12,545 bases of DNA, from contig CALBGD010000063.1 of NCBI GenBank assembly GCA_937893735.1, positions 1 to 12,545 of the forward strand. Reading direction: 5' to 3'. The translations under genes and the position numbers were made by a program. Numbering within the stretch: the first letter of the stretch is position 1; the number at the start of each line of letters is the position of its first letter. Source of the DNA: an uncultured Clostridia bacterium. Lineage in GTDB: Bacteria; Bacillota; Clostridia; Oscillospirales; Ruminococcaceae. Shown here one piece after another: positions 1 to 7,008 of this stretch. The notes under the pieces were generated by a model, which saw nothing but the letters and a program-made list of their open reading frames with translations, made no database searches and had not been told where the DNA came from.

Positions 1-172
1 AGGCGTTGTGATGACCGGCGCCGGCGCTACATTCCCCTATGGCAAGGATCCCAAGGACAGCAATATCCGTATCGCTCCGACATTCCCGTCAGTTGACGAG
101 CTCCGTCAGGCAATGGAGATCTTCTGCGTATGCGTAAAGCTCGCAAGCGCTGAGGTCCTGCTGAACAAGTAA
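1..172 (+). CDS. C-terminal end of a PLP-dependent aminotransferase (MocR-type class I/II), 5' truncated by the window
   Basis: An open frame enters from the left edge (first full codon at 2) and ends at TAA 170-172, leaving 56 residues. The stretch GATFPYGKDPKDSNIRIAP followed by a helix ending KLASAEVLL resembles the C-terminus of a clostridial aminotransferase family related to MocR and aspartate aminotransferases. In that family the R of NIRIAP lies in the small domain and probably contacts the substrate carboxylate. The enzyme would be cytoplasmic and PLP-dependent. The PLP lysine and the large domain lie outside the window, so the substrate cannot be judged. The assignment is from remembered family resemblance; that this is a genuine gene end is secure. 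Confidence 0.72.
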   Translation, partial: GVVMTGAGATFPYGKDPKDSNIRIAPTFPSVDELRQAMEIFCVCVKLASAEVLLNK

Positions 173-181
173 ATATTTTAT

Positions 182-206
182 CGGGTCTGTCATTATGGCA
201 GATCCG
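182..206 (+). terminator. Weak hairpin after the aminotransferase gene
   Basis: Arms 182-190 and 198-206 form 9 pairs, two of them G-U, around the 7-base loop CATTATG, starting 9 bases after the stop codon. No clear U-run follows, so it is at best a weak terminator or a 3'-end protecting hairpin. The stronger hairpin at 325-354 lies further on. Between them (207-324) I see no gene and no recognisable RNA. Confidence 0.35.
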
Positions 207-324
207 ATTCTCAACATCTTAATTGTAATATATAGGTTCATTCAAAGTTCGGAAAGGCTCCCGACACTCCCGAAAGGGAACTTGAGATGATGGATACGCC
301 GCCCATCTGAATGACCGATTAAGT

Positions 325-354
325 AAAGGGGGAAACGACCATGTTTCCCCCTTT
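325..354. terminator. Bidirectional intrinsic terminator between the aminotransferase and thioredoxin genes
   Basis: A perfect 12-bp stem (325-336 with 343-354) has a 6-base loop. It carries A-runs and T-runs on both sides (TTTT at 352-355 on plus, TTTACTT on minus). It begins a few bases past the thioredoxin stop codon and also faces the convergent aminotransferase gene, so it can stop transcripts from both directions. Confidence 0.85.
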
Positions 355-358
355 TGTA

Positions 359-667
359 TTACTTGAACTGCTCGAGTATCTGCTCTTTCCTGTGCAGGCC
401 CACCAGAATCTCCTTGGTGATGCCGTCCTTTATCACTACCAGCGTCGGAATGTTTTCCACGCCGAATGCGGAGGCAAGCTCCGGCTGCTCATCAACGTTC
501 ACCTTGCCCACCTTTATCTCGGCGTGCTCCTCGGCGAATTCGTCAACTATCGGGGACTGCATCATGCAGGGTCCGCACCACGAAGCCCAGAAATCCAGAA
601 GCACGGGCTTGGTGCTCTCAACTACCTCGGTCTTGAAATTATCCTTTGTTATGGTCAGTACTGACAT
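359..667 (-). CDS. trxA: Thioredoxin
   Basis: This 102-residue cytoplasmic thiol-disulfide oxidoreductase has the usual length of a single thioredoxin domain. The redox motif WCGPC is at residues 30-34 (C31 attacking, C34 resolving). The buried Asp of the family is D25 in LLDFWA, the proline after the active-site helix is P39, and the cis-proline loop is IPT at 73-75. Its partner would be thioredoxin reductase, which is not in this window. The start is supported by GGAGGAGA on the minus strand (672-679), well spaced before ATG. It stands alone as a monocistronic gene, with its own promoter at 721-749 and the terminator at 325-354. The residues after C34 (MMQS rather than the common KMIA) are a mild departure within normal variation. 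Confidence 0.95.
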   Translation of the reverse strand: MSVLTITKDNFKTEVVESTKPVLLDFWASWCGPCMMQSPIVDEFAEEHAEIKVGKVNVDEQPELASAFGVENIPTLVVIKDGITKEILVGLHRKEQILEQFK

Positions 668-720
668 TTTATCTCCTCCATTCAGGTTGTTTTCTTATGC
701 ACGGAATGCTCCGCAACTAT

Positions 721-749
721 ATTATATACCATTATTCCGGGTTTGTCCA
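721..749 (-). promoter_or_regulatory. Sigma-A-type promoter of the thioredoxin gene
   Basis: Reading the minus strand, TGGACA (749-744) is followed after 17 bases by a perfect TATAAT (726-721). The predicted start near 714 gives a leader of about 47 nt before the thioredoxin ATG. Confidence 0.65.
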
Positions 750-843
750 GTGGGAATTTCGTCAAATTGCTGACTTCTGCGTTTACATAATTGTATTGTA
801 TATTGTCTGAATTTGCATAGTTTTATACGCGGCATTATGTCTT

Positions 844-855
844 TTTTGTACAAAA
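844..855. repeat. 12-bp perfect palindrome upstream of pfkA
   Basis: TTTTGTACAAAA is a perfect inverted repeat centred on GTAC, about 44 bp upstream of the pfkA -35 box. It lies in the gap between the divergent thioredoxin and pfkA genes (668-992). It could be an operator, but A/T-rich palindromes arise by chance easily. Apart from this and the two promoters I see nothing else in the gap. Confidence 0.25.
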
Positions 856-898
856 GATACTATTTTGTTAAGTTCTTTGTCGTAATTTGAAAAAAGAC

Positions 899-928
899 TT
901 GACTATTTTGGGCGGTTTGTAGTAAAAT
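899..928 (+). promoter_or_regulatory. Promoter of pfkA
   Basis: TTGACT (899-904) and TAAAAT (923-928) are separated by 18 bases. The predicted start near 935 leaves a leader of roughly 58 nt that includes the AGGAG at 978-982. Confidence 0.65.
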
Positions 929-992
929 ATAAATGTATAGGATTGAGTATAGGCTCAGTCATAAAAAAATATGAAACAGGAGATAAATAATT

Positions 993-1955
993 ATGCAGAA
1001 GACGATCGGCGTACTTACAAGCGGCGGCGACGCACCCGGCATGAATGCCGCAGTTCGTGCTGTCACCAGAGCTGCTATCAAAAAGGGATTCAGAGTCGTT
1101 GGTATCCGCCGCGGCTACAATGGTCTGCTCAACAATGATATGGTAGAGCTTACCACAAGAGATGTTGCAGATATAATTCAGAGGGGCGGCACTGAGATAT
1201 TCACTGCACGCTGCAAGGAATTCAAAGAATGGGAATACATCCTCAAGGCTAAGGACATCTGCGAGAAAGACAACTTCGCAGGTATCGTTGTTATCGGCGG
1301 CGACGGCTCTTTCAGAGGCGCTGCTGACCTTTCCAAGGCTGGTATCCCCTGCGTTGGTCTGCCCGGAACTATCGACAACGATATCCAGTGCTCCGAGTAC
1401 ACCATCGGCTACGATACAGCAATGAACACCGTTATGGAGCTGGTAGACAAGCTCCGCGACACCTCTCACTCCCACGAGAGATGCGCTGTCGTTGAGGTAA
1501 TGGGCAGAAATGCAGGTCATATCGCGCTGAACACCGGCGTTGCCTGCGGCGCTACTGCTATCCTCGTTCCTGAGATCGAATTCAACATTGAGGACGTTAT
1601 CCAGAAGATAAAGACAGCCCGCGCAAATGGCAAGGAACAGTTCATCGTCATCGTTGCAGAGGGCGTTGGTCACACAGAGGAGATCTCCAAGAGGATCTTC
1701 GAGGAGACTGGTATTGAATCCAGAGCTACTATCCTCGGTCACGTTCAGAGAGGCGGCAGCCCCACAGTACGCGACAGAGTAGTTGCTTCCGAGATGGGCT
1801 ACTATGCAGTTGAGCTGCTCGAAAAGGGTATCGGCAACCGCGTTGTGGGCATGAAGGACGGCAAGATCTACGATGTGGATATTCAGGAAGCCCTCAGCAT
1901 GAAGAAGCCGTTTGACAAGCGTCTTTACGACATCGCAAACGAGATCAGCTTCTGA
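993..1955 (+). CDS. pfkA: ATP-dependent 6-phosphofructokinase
   Basis: PfkA phosphorylates fructose 6-phosphate to fructose 1,6-bisphosphate, the committed step of glycolysis, in the cytoplasm. At 320 residues it is the usual length of bacterial PfkA. Visible motifs are the N-terminal nucleotide loop GGDAPGMNA (11-19), GGDGS (102-106), the catalytic TIDND (126-130, with D128 as the base), the substrate-binding MGR (170-172) and GHVQRGGSP (249-257). Glycine at 105, where PPi-dependent enzymes carry Asp, points to ATP as donor. Start: ATG 993 follows AGGAG (978-982) with a 10-base gap, and a good promoter lies at 899-928. No terminator is seen after the gene, so some transcripts may run into the riboswitch of folT. 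Codon choice looks like that of a strongly expressed gene. Confidence 0.97.
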   Translation: MQKTIGVLTSGGDAPGMNAAVRAVTRAAIKKGFRVVGIRRGYNGLLNNDMVELTTRDVADIIQRGGTEIFTARCKEFKEWEYILKAKDICEKDNFAGIVVIGGDGSFRGAADLSKAGIPCVGLPGTIDNDIQCSEYTIGYDTAMNTVMELVDKLRDTSHSHERCAVVEVMGRNAGHIALNTGVACGATAILVPEIEFNIEDVIQKIKTARANGKEQFIVIVAEGVGHTEEISKRIFEETGIESRATILGHVQRGGSPTVRDRVVASEMGYYAVELLEKGIGNRVVGMKDGKIYDVDIQEALSMKKPFDKRLYDIANEISF

Positions 1956-1957
1956 TC

Positions 1958-1986
1958 TTCCCGCCGGAGCGCGGTAATACTATAAA
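1958..1986 (+). promoter_or_regulatory. Possible promoter just before the THF riboswitch
   Basis: TATAAA at 1981-1986 sits 7 bases before the first paired base of the riboswitch (1994), so transcription would start almost exactly where the aptamer begins. The -35 region at the usual distance (TTCCCG, 1958-1963) is poor, so the promoter would be weak or in need of help. The alternative is read-through from pfkA. Confidence 0.4.
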
Positions 1987-1993
1987 CTACAAC

Positions 1994-2090
1994 ACAGAGT
2001 AGAAGAACGTGCGTTAAGTGCTGCGCGGACGGAGAGTTGCCGTGCGGACGAAAGGCATACGCCTGCGGTACGTTCTTCGCATCTCGCTGT
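1994..2090 (+). ncRNA. Tetrahydrofolate (THF, folT-type) riboswitch
   Basis: The segment matches the THF aptamer as I remember it: GAGTAG near the 5' side, the conserved core GCGTTAAGTG (2011-2020), a central GC-rich helix, GGACGAAAGG at 2046-2055, and a 3' side ending GCATCTCGCTGT. Paired elements are visible directly. P1 is ACAG (1994-1997) with CTGT (2087-2090), and P2 is a perfect 9-bp helix, GAAGAACGT (2002-2010) with ACGTTCTTC (2070-2078). It lies directly upstream of a folate ECF transporter gene, the classic location for this class. The expected effect is lower FolT synthesis when reduced folates are plentiful. No strong terminator follows; a weak 6-bp hairpin at 2106-2121 precedes a T-rich run, so control of translation or of both steps is possible. 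Confidence 0.88.
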
Positions 2091-2160
2091 ACATAAATTG
2101 AATATGGAGCCATGGGGCTTTATTCTGTTTGTATATGGCGAAGTTACGGAGGATAAAGTC

Positions 2161-2796
2161 ATGGCTTTTTTTCTTAACTTCAAAAAATCTGCGCAGGAGC
2201 TGAAAAGCATCCGGTGTCTGGTGGTTACGGCAGTACTCATTGCGCTTGCGTGCGTACTTAAAATGCTGACTATCCAGCCGCTGCCCACGCTTAAAATCGG
2301 CTTCTCGTTTATCGCGATAGCTTCGATAGGAATGCTCTACGGTCCCACAGTGGCGGGACTTTCCTGCGTTGCAACGGACGTCATCGGCTATCTCATCTCC
2401 AACCAGCAGCAGGGATTCTCACCGCTGTTCACGCTGGTTGAGGTCACCGGCGGAGTTATCTACGGCATATTCCTGTACGGCTTCGATCCTATAAAGCCCG
2501 ACCTCACCTCAGCCAAGGGCTTCTGGAAGGGCATACGGGCGAATATCCCGTCCGTACTGCGCATTGTCGCAGCAAAATTCACGATAAACCTGGTGTGCAA
2601 CGTATTCATGAACACACTGTTTATGATGATAATGGGTTACGGCATTGTTCCGGAAACATTCTGGCTGAAGATAGGCACCCGCATAATCAAGAATGCCACT
2701 ATGCTGCCCATTGAGGTATTTATTCTGCTGCTCGCGCTGTTCCCGATAAAGGCGGCGTACACGGCGGTGTTCAGGAACCACAAACAGCACGTCTGA
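2161..2796 (+). CDS. folT: Folate-specific ECF transporter S component FolT
   Basis: This 211-residue integral membrane protein has about six hydrophobic segments, beginning near residues 19-36, 47-68 and 88-107 and ending near 181-203. It binds folate and works with the shared energising module (EcfT plus the EcfA ATPases), which is not encoded here. ATDVIGYL at 71-78 and KNATMLPIEV at 177-186 recall the folate-type S components. I chose ATG 2161 because CGGAGGA (2147-2153) precedes it at good spacing; an in-frame TTG at 2098 would overlap the leader and has no ribosome binding site. The THF riboswitch upstream independently supports folate as the ligand. proC follows after 30 bases, so the two may be cotranscribed. 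Confidence 0.9.
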   Translation: MAFFLNFKKSAQELKSIRCLVVTAVLIALACVLKMLTIQPLPTLKIGFSFIAIASIGMLYGPTVAGLSCVATDVIGYLISNQQQGFSPLFTLVEVTGGVIYGIFLYGFDPIKPDLTSAKGFWKGIRANIPSVLRIVAAKFTINLVCNVFMNTLFMMIMGYGIVPETFWLKIGTRIIKNATMLPIEVFILLLALFPIKAAYTAVFRNHKQHV

Positions 2797-2826
2797 CAGA
2801 GCCACGGCTCAGAAAGGTGTATTGAT

Positions 2827-3621
2827 ATGACAAAGCTCGGATTCATCGGCGTCGGCAACATGGGCGGCGCTATCCTCAAGGGAATCGAGGGAAAGCTCGG
2901 CAACACGGCGGTTTTCGCGTTTGATGCAAACAAGGACAAGCTCGCAGACCTCACTCTGCTCGGAGCTACCGCCGCCGGCAGCGCAAGGGAGATCGCCGAA
3001 AAGTGCGACTATATCCTGCTTGCAGTGAAGCCCCAGCACCTCGGCGAGGTCCTCGCTGAGATAAAGGACAGCGTAAAGCCGGAGACCGTGTTCATCTCGA
3101 TCTGCGCGGGAATTTCCGCTGAATATATCCGCGAGCGCACTATACCGAATGCAAAGGTAGTCCTCGTTATGCCCAACACCCCCATGATGCTGGGCTGCGG
3201 AGCCTCCGCGATGTCCCACGACGATAAGGTCAGCGAAGAAGAATTCGCATTCGCCCGCAAGATAATCGGAAGCTGCGGAATCACCGAGGTAGTCCCCACC
3301 GACAAGATGAAGGAAGTCATCGCCATCAACGGAAGCTCCCCGGCATTCATCTATCTGTACGCAAAGGGATTCGTTGACTACGCAGATTCCGTGGGAATAG
3401 ACAAAGAGGCGGCGCTCCGCCTGTTCGCACAGAGCCTCATCGGCTCCGCGAAGATGCTCACCGAGTCCGGAATGACCGTTGACGAGCTGATAAAGCAGGT
3501 ATCCTCCCCCGGAGGAACCACCCTTGCAGGGCTCGACAAGCTGTATGAGGGCGACCTCACCGGCGATGTGCAGAGAGCCTGCGAGGCCTGCACCAAGCGC
3601 GCTTACGAGCTTGGGAACTAA
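2827..3621 (+). CDS. proC: Pyrroline-5-carboxylate reductase
   Basis: ProC reduces 1-pyrroline-5-carboxylate to proline with NAD(P)H, the last step of proline synthesis, in the cytoplasm. It is 264 residues, normal for the family. An N-terminal Rossmann fold shows the dinucleotide motif GVGNMG (8-13), AVKPQ (66-70) and MPNTP (115-119). The C-terminal dimerisation domain carries NGSSPAF (168-174, usually GSGPAY) and the family signature SPGGTT (227-232). The ribosome binding site is modest (AGAAAGGTG at 2811-2819). The gap after folT is 30 bases with no promoter seen, so expression probably depends at least partly on the folT transcript. A strong terminator follows at 3639. Confidence 0.95.
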   Translation: MTKLGFIGVGNMGGAILKGIEGKLGNTAVFAFDANKDKLADLTLLGATAAGSAREIAEKCDYILLAVKPQHLGEVLAEIKDSVKPETVFISICAGISAEYIRERTIPNAKVVLVMPNTPMMLGCGASAMSHDDKVSEEEFAFARKIIGSCGITEVVPTDKMKEVIAINGSSPAFIYLYAKGFVDYADSVGIDKEAALRLFAQSLIGSAKMLTESGMTVDELIKQVSSPGGTTLAGLDKLYEGDLTGDVQRACEACTKRAYELGN

Positions 3622-3638
3622 GACCGGAATAAATTTTT

Positions 3639-3671
3639 CAGGGCGGTGTCTTTTCATCGCCCTGTTATTTT
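3639..3671 (+). terminator. Intrinsic terminator after proC, abutting the next ribosome binding site
   Basis: A 10-bp stem (3639-3648 with 3655-3664, one G-U pair) with loop TCTTTT is followed by TTATTTT. The U-run ends exactly where the AAGGAG of the glycosyltransferase gene begins (3672-3677). Confidence 0.85.
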
Positions 3672-3682
3672 AAGGAGTACCA

Positions 3683-4810
3683 ATGATACGAGTAGCTCAG
3701 ATATTAGGCAAGATGAACGGCGGCGGCGCTGAACAGGTCGTCATGAACTACTACAAGGCGGCTGACCGCGAAAAAGTACAGTTCGACTTCTATCTCTTCA
3801 AGGGCTCGAAGTACGTCCCTGTGGAGGAAATAAAGGCGATGGGCGGCAGGCTGTTCGTTCTGCCGACATTCAAACACCCGCTGAAATACCTGAAAACCCT
3901 GCGTAAGCTGCTCTCCGAAAACAAGTACGAGATAATGCACTGCCACCTGAGCACCCTGTCGTTCCTGCCGCTGCTGGCGGGAAAGCAGGCGGGAGTCCGG
4001 GTGCGGATACTCCACAACCACAGCACCTCCGGCGGCGCGCGGGAATGGCACCGCAACCTCGCAAAGCTCATTCTTAAGCCGTTCGCGCGTATGTTCGCCA
4101 CAGATTTTTTCGCCTGCTCGGAATACGCAGCGCGGTGGATGTACGGCAGCCGTGCGGCGATACCGCTTTCAGAGGGCGAAATCCCCGGGGCGCATAAGCG
4201 CGTCAGGATAATGCCAAATGCGATAGACACGGAGAAATACCGTTTCAGCCAGGAGAAACGAAAGGAAATACGCAGGGAGCTGAAAATCCCGGAGAAAACT
4301 CTTGTTTTCGGGCACATCGGAAGATTCTGCCCGCAGAAGAATCAGAGCTTCCTGCTTGATATCTTCAAGGAGATAGCCGCTCAGAAGAAAAACTGCCGCC
4401 TTGTGATGGCGGGCACCGGCGAGGATATGGAGCTGATACAGGCGCAGGCTTCCGCAGCGGGAATCTCCGACCGCGTAATATTCGCAGGTCAGCGCAGCGA
4501 CGCAGACAAGCTGTACAGCGCATTTGACTGCTTCCTCCTGCCGTCGAATTACGAGGGGCTCCCAGTAGTGGGCGTTGAAGCGCAGTGCGCGGGGCTTTCC
4601 TGCATTCTGTCCGACAGAATGACCAAGGAAACACGCATAACGGGAACGGCGCAGTTCCTGCCCCTCGGGAACGCCCGGGACTGGGCGTGTGCAGCGCTGT
4701 GCTGCGCGGGTCTCCGGAACAAGAACGCCGCAACCGAGGTAGCCGCCGCAGGCTACGACATAAATCAGGAAGCCGCAAAGCTCACGGAATTTTATCTCCG
4801 TAAATCATGA
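3683..4810 (+). CDS. GT4-family glycosyltransferase (EpsF-like)
   Basis: This is a 375-residue retaining GT-B glycosyltransferase that would transfer a sugar from a nucleotide-sugar donor, probably in capsule, exopolysaccharide or another cell-surface glycan. The N-terminal acceptor half has the glycine-rich loop GKMNGGGAEQ (9-18) and MHCHLS (85-90). The C-terminal donor half has HIGRFCPQKN (211-220), GTGED (244-248) and the E-x7-E element EGLPVVGVE (E291, E299) that binds the nucleotide sugar. There is no signal peptide or membrane segment, so it probably acts on the inner face of the membrane. AAGGAG lies 5 bases before ATG. No other polysaccharide genes are nearby, so acceptor and product cannot be named. 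The gene sits between the proC terminator and the bioY operator with no promoter of its own that I can see. Confidence 0.87.
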   Translation: MIRVAQILGKMNGGGAEQVVMNYYKAADREKVQFDFYLFKGSKYVPVEEIKAMGGRLFVLPTFKHPLKYLKTLRKLLSENKYEIMHCHLSTLSFLPLLAGKQAGVRVRILHNHSTSGGAREWHRNLAKLILKPFARMFATDFFACSEYAARWMYGSRAAIPLSEGEIPGAHKRVRIMPNAIDTEKYRFSQEKRKEIRRELKIPEKTLVFGHIGRFCPQKNQSFLLDIFKEIAAQKKNCRLVMAGTGEDMELIQAQASAAGISDRVIFAGQRSDADKLYSAFDCFLLPSNYEGLPVVGVEAQCAGLSCILSDRMTKETRITGTAQFLPLGNARDWACAALCCAGLRNKNAATEVAAAGYDINQEAAKLTEFYLRKS

Positions 4811-4842
4811 TTGTAAACCGAAACCTCTTGACAAGTTTACAG
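4811..4842. promoter_or_regulatory. BirA-type biotin operator over the bioY promoter
   Basis: TTGTAAACC (4811-4819) and the inverted half AGTTTACAG (4834-4842) are 14 bases apart. This is the arrangement known for biotin-repressor (BirA) operators in Firmicutes, TTGTAAACC then GGTTTACAA. The -35 box TTGACA lies inside the spacer, so bound BirA-biotinyl-AMP would block RNA polymerase. The left half begins at the base right after the glycosyltransferase stop codon. Confidence 0.8.
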
Positions 4843-4856
4843 AGATGTGCTATAAT
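4828..4856 (+). promoter_or_regulatory. Consensus promoter of bioY
   Basis: Perfect TTGACA (4828-4833) and perfect TATAAT (4851-4856) are separated by 17 bases. The predicted start near 4863 gives a leader of about 38 nt. Such a strong promoter fits a gene held down by a repressor until biotin is short. Confidence 0.9.
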
Positions 4857-4869
4857 GTACAAGGCTCAT

Positions 4870-4878
4870 TTGTAAACC
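4870..4878 (+). promoter_or_regulatory. Third biotin-operator half-site in the bioY leader
   Basis: TTGTAAACC recurs exactly, in the same orientation as the left half of the operator, 59 bp downstream and just past the predicted transcription start. No facing half-site at the usual distance follows, although GTAAAC recurs at 4894-4899. Confidence 0.5.
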
Positions 4879-4900
4879 AAAAGACAGGAGAAAGTAAACA

Positions 4901-5521
4901 ATGAAAGAAATTATCGACCAGAACGGCACAGGTGCCGTAAAGCAGAACAAATTCCTGACGGTAAGGAACATGGCGTTCATCGCGGTTATGGCGGCGCTGA
5001 TATGCGTTGCGGCTCCGTTCTCCGTACCCATGCCCGGTCTTGTTCCAATATCCCTGGCGACCTTCGTTATCTACATCACAGGCGGGATACTCGGCTGGAA
5101 GAAGGGCACGCTTGCAGTGCTGATATATGTGCTCCTCGGCGCGGTCGGACTTCCGGTGTTCTCCGGCGGTGCGGGCGGCTTCGCGAAGCTGTTCGGAGTT
5201 ACCGGCGGCTACATCGTAGGATATATCCCCTGCGTACTTATCGGCGGACTGTTCGTTGACCTGTTCTACAAAAAGGCAAAGTCCAAGAATCCGTTCGTCA
5301 ACGGCGCGTGGTCTATCCCGGTCGGCATGATCGCCGGAACAGTCGTTCTCTACGCCCTCGGAACCGTGTGGTTCGTTATTGCACGCGGCGTTACACTGGA
5401 GGTCGCGCTTGCTTCCTGCGTTGTTCCGTTCCTCATCGGTGACGCGATAAAGATAGTCTGCGCGACTATCGTGACCGTTATCCTCCGCGACAGACTCGGA
5501 AAGATAATGGCGGGCAACTAA
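4901..5521 (+). CDS. bioY: Biotin ECF transporter S component BioY
   Basis: BioY is a 206-residue membrane protein that binds and imports biotin, either with the EcfA/T module or by itself. It has about six hydrophobic segments between residues 24 and 195. The BioY signature is clear: GLPVFSGGAGGFAKLFG (83-99) followed by TGGYIVGY (101-108), and near the C-terminus PFLIGDAIKI (176-185). The start at 4901 follows AGGAG (4887-4891), and the leader carries a consensus promoter with a BirA-type operator, which independently supports the function. No biotin synthesis genes are adjacent, which suggests that the cell scavenges the vitamin. A strong terminator follows at once. Confidence 0.95.
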   Translation: MKEIIDQNGTGAVKQNKFLTVRNMAFIAVMAALICVAAPFSVPMPGLVPISLATFVIYITGGILGWKKGTLAVLIYVLLGAVGLPVFSGGAGGFAKLFGVTGGYIVGYIPCVLIGGLFVDLFYKKAKSKNPFVNGAWSIPVGMIAGTVVLYALGTVWFVIARGVTLEVALASCVVPFLIGDAIKIVCATIVTVILRDRLGKIMAGN

Positions 5522-5533
5522 CATAACACAAAC

Positions 5534-5565
5534 AAATCCCCCGTTCCTGCCGGAACGGGGGATTT
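5534..5565. terminator. Bidirectional terminator between bioY and the mannanase gene
   Basis: A perfect 14-bp stem (5534-5547 with 5552-5565) has a 4-base loop, a GC-rich core and AAA/TTT ends on both sides. It lies between two convergent genes, a few bases from each stop codon, and should end both transcripts. Confidence 0.88.
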
Positions 5566-5568
5566 CTG

Positions 5569-6999
5569 TTATCCTATCTTGAAATACTCCCAGTTCTTTA
5601 TCTGCTGGGGGATATCCTTTGTGCCGAAGCTGAACTCCGGAAGCTTGCTGTGCGTGATATAAATATCGCTGCCGAATACCTCGATAAGGCGCTCCTTTGT
5701 AACGCCCTTCTCCTCGTTGGGATACGGGGTGCCGTTAAGGTCAACCCTTGCCTTGCCTGCCGCATCTGTCTGGTAGATGAAGTCGCCGTTCCAGATCATG
5801 TAGTACAGCCACATTGCACCGGTATCCACCATTCCCTGCGGGTCCGGAATATTGCCGCACTCGGACAGGGTGAGCATCTTTCCGGTGGATTCAGCGTCCA
5901 TTCCTGCGAGCTCAGCGCACTTCTTGTCGTAGCCCTGAAGCTCATGGTATGCGCTGTAATAGTACTCCGTGAGCGCGTCAGCGGAAAGGTCAGTGCCGGA
6001 ATAATACTTGTCTATGCCTTCGATATCAAAGGAATTCGGGCTGACAACGCAGTGGTTGCTCTGGCCGTTCCACAGCCATATAATGTTGGAAAGCTTGTGG
6101 TAGTTTTCCATACGGTCGTAGATCATGTACCACAGCTTTTGGAACACCTCGTTCTTTACGGTGTCCTTGCCCTGAACTCCCCACCAGAACCACGAGCCGC
6201 TTGCCTCGTGGAGCGGACGGAACAGTACGGTCACGCCCTCGCTCTCCAGTCTCTGGAGCTTTGTCGCGATAAGGTCGATGTCGTGGATAACGGTTTCGTA
6301 CTCCTTGGTTCCCGGAGTTACTGCGTTTATCTGGCTGAAATTCGTGATCTCCTCGGTGTAGAATGCATAGCCGCCCTCCGGATTGTCGATATCCTTGGGG
6401 ACGTTCCAGTGCCATGTAAAGGTGCACAGTCCGCCGGATTCATGCGCCCATTCTATCGCTTCGTCTATCATGTCGTCGCTGTGGTAGCTTCCGGTGCAGA
6501 AGATGAAATCGTAACCCTTCATCGCGGTGAGGTCGCCTGTCGCATTGTAGAATACAAGATCCTCGTAGCACTCGTTGCCCATCATCTGCTGGCAGGTGAG
6601 TATCTGCTTGCCGTAAACGCTTCTGAGGTAGTTCCATACCTCCATGGTCTTTTCATTGTTCTGCGCGTTTTCGGAGACCGGCTTGGACGGGTTTACCTCC
6701 TTAGCCTCGAACGAAGCCTTGAGCGCGTCAAAATCCGTCTGGTATGCGAGCGCGGTATCCATGTCGATATCGCCGTCTGCGTTGAGCTTCACGGGGTTGG
6801 AAAGCACCGGCTTTTCGCCGCTGTCGGGCTCCTGAGCCTCGGCAGTGGAGGCCGCCTGAGCCGTGCCGCCCTGCGCGGGGCTCTCAGCGTCAGAGCCGGA
6901 CGTGCTCTCAGGGGCGGAGCTGCTTGTGCTGGAATTGTTGCAGGCGGTCAGCGTAAGCGCAATTGCCGCCGCAAGCATTATTGAAAGAAACTTCTTCAT
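5569..6999 (-). CDS. GH26 endo-beta-1,4-mannanase, surface lipoprotein
   Basis: A 476-residue lipoprotein enzyme predicted to cut the beta-1,4-mannan backbone outside the cell. Residues 1-20 are a lipoprotein signal ending in the lipobox LTAC, with C20 as the lipid anchor. A Ser/Thr/Ala/Glu-rich linker follows to about residue 65. The catalytic barrel spans roughly 110-450. GH26 landmarks are WHW (196-198), the acid/base E265 in RPLHEASGSWFWWG, and the nucleophile E380 in LTLSECGN. No carbohydrate-binding or dockerin module is seen. It is the last gene of an operon with the GH27 and zinc-ribbon genes. Its ribosome binding site AAGGAT overlaps the stop codon of the zinc-ribbon gene (TAAGGAT), suggesting translational coupling. 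GH26 also includes a few other activities, but the motifs favour mannanase. Confidence 0.9.
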   Translation of the reverse strand: MKKFLSIMLAAAIALTLTACNNSSTSSSAPESTSGSDAESPAQGGTAQAASTAEAQEPDSGEKPVLSNPVKLNADGDIDMDTALAYQTDFDALKASFEAKEVNPSKPVSENAQNNEKTMEVWNYLRSVYGKQILTCQQMMGNECYEDLVFYNATGDLTAMKGYDFIFCTGSYHSDDMIDEAIEWAHESGGLCTFTWHWNVPKDIDNPEGGYAFYTEEITNFSQINAVTPGTKEYETVIHDIDLIATKLQRLESEGVTVLFRPLHEASGSWFWWGVQGKDTVKNEVFQKLWYMIYDRMENYHKLSNIIWLWNGQSNHCVVSPNSFDIEGIDKYYSGTDLSADALTEYYYSAYHELQGYDKKCAELAGMDAESTGKMLTLSECGNIPDPQGMVDTGAMWLYYMIWNGDFIYQTDAAGKARVDLNGTPYPNEEKGVTKERLIEVFGSDIYITHSKLPEFSFGTKDIPQQIKNWEYFKIG

Positions 7000-7008
7000 A
7001 TCGTATCC

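Noticed and set aside
903-1742. Long minus-strand open frame of 279 codons opposite pfkA
   Set aside because: It is fully antisense to an unmistakable phosphofructokinase gene, has low-complexity composition and lacks a ribosome binding site.
2098-2160. Upstream extension of folT from TTG 2098
   Set aside because: It would start 7 bases after the riboswitch without a ribosome binding site, whereas ATG 2161 has CGGAGGA at ideal spacing and gives the usual N-terminus.
2809-3657. Minus-strand frame of 282 codons opposite proC
   Set aside because: It is a shadow of proC with no family resemblance, and it runs into the proC terminator hairpin.
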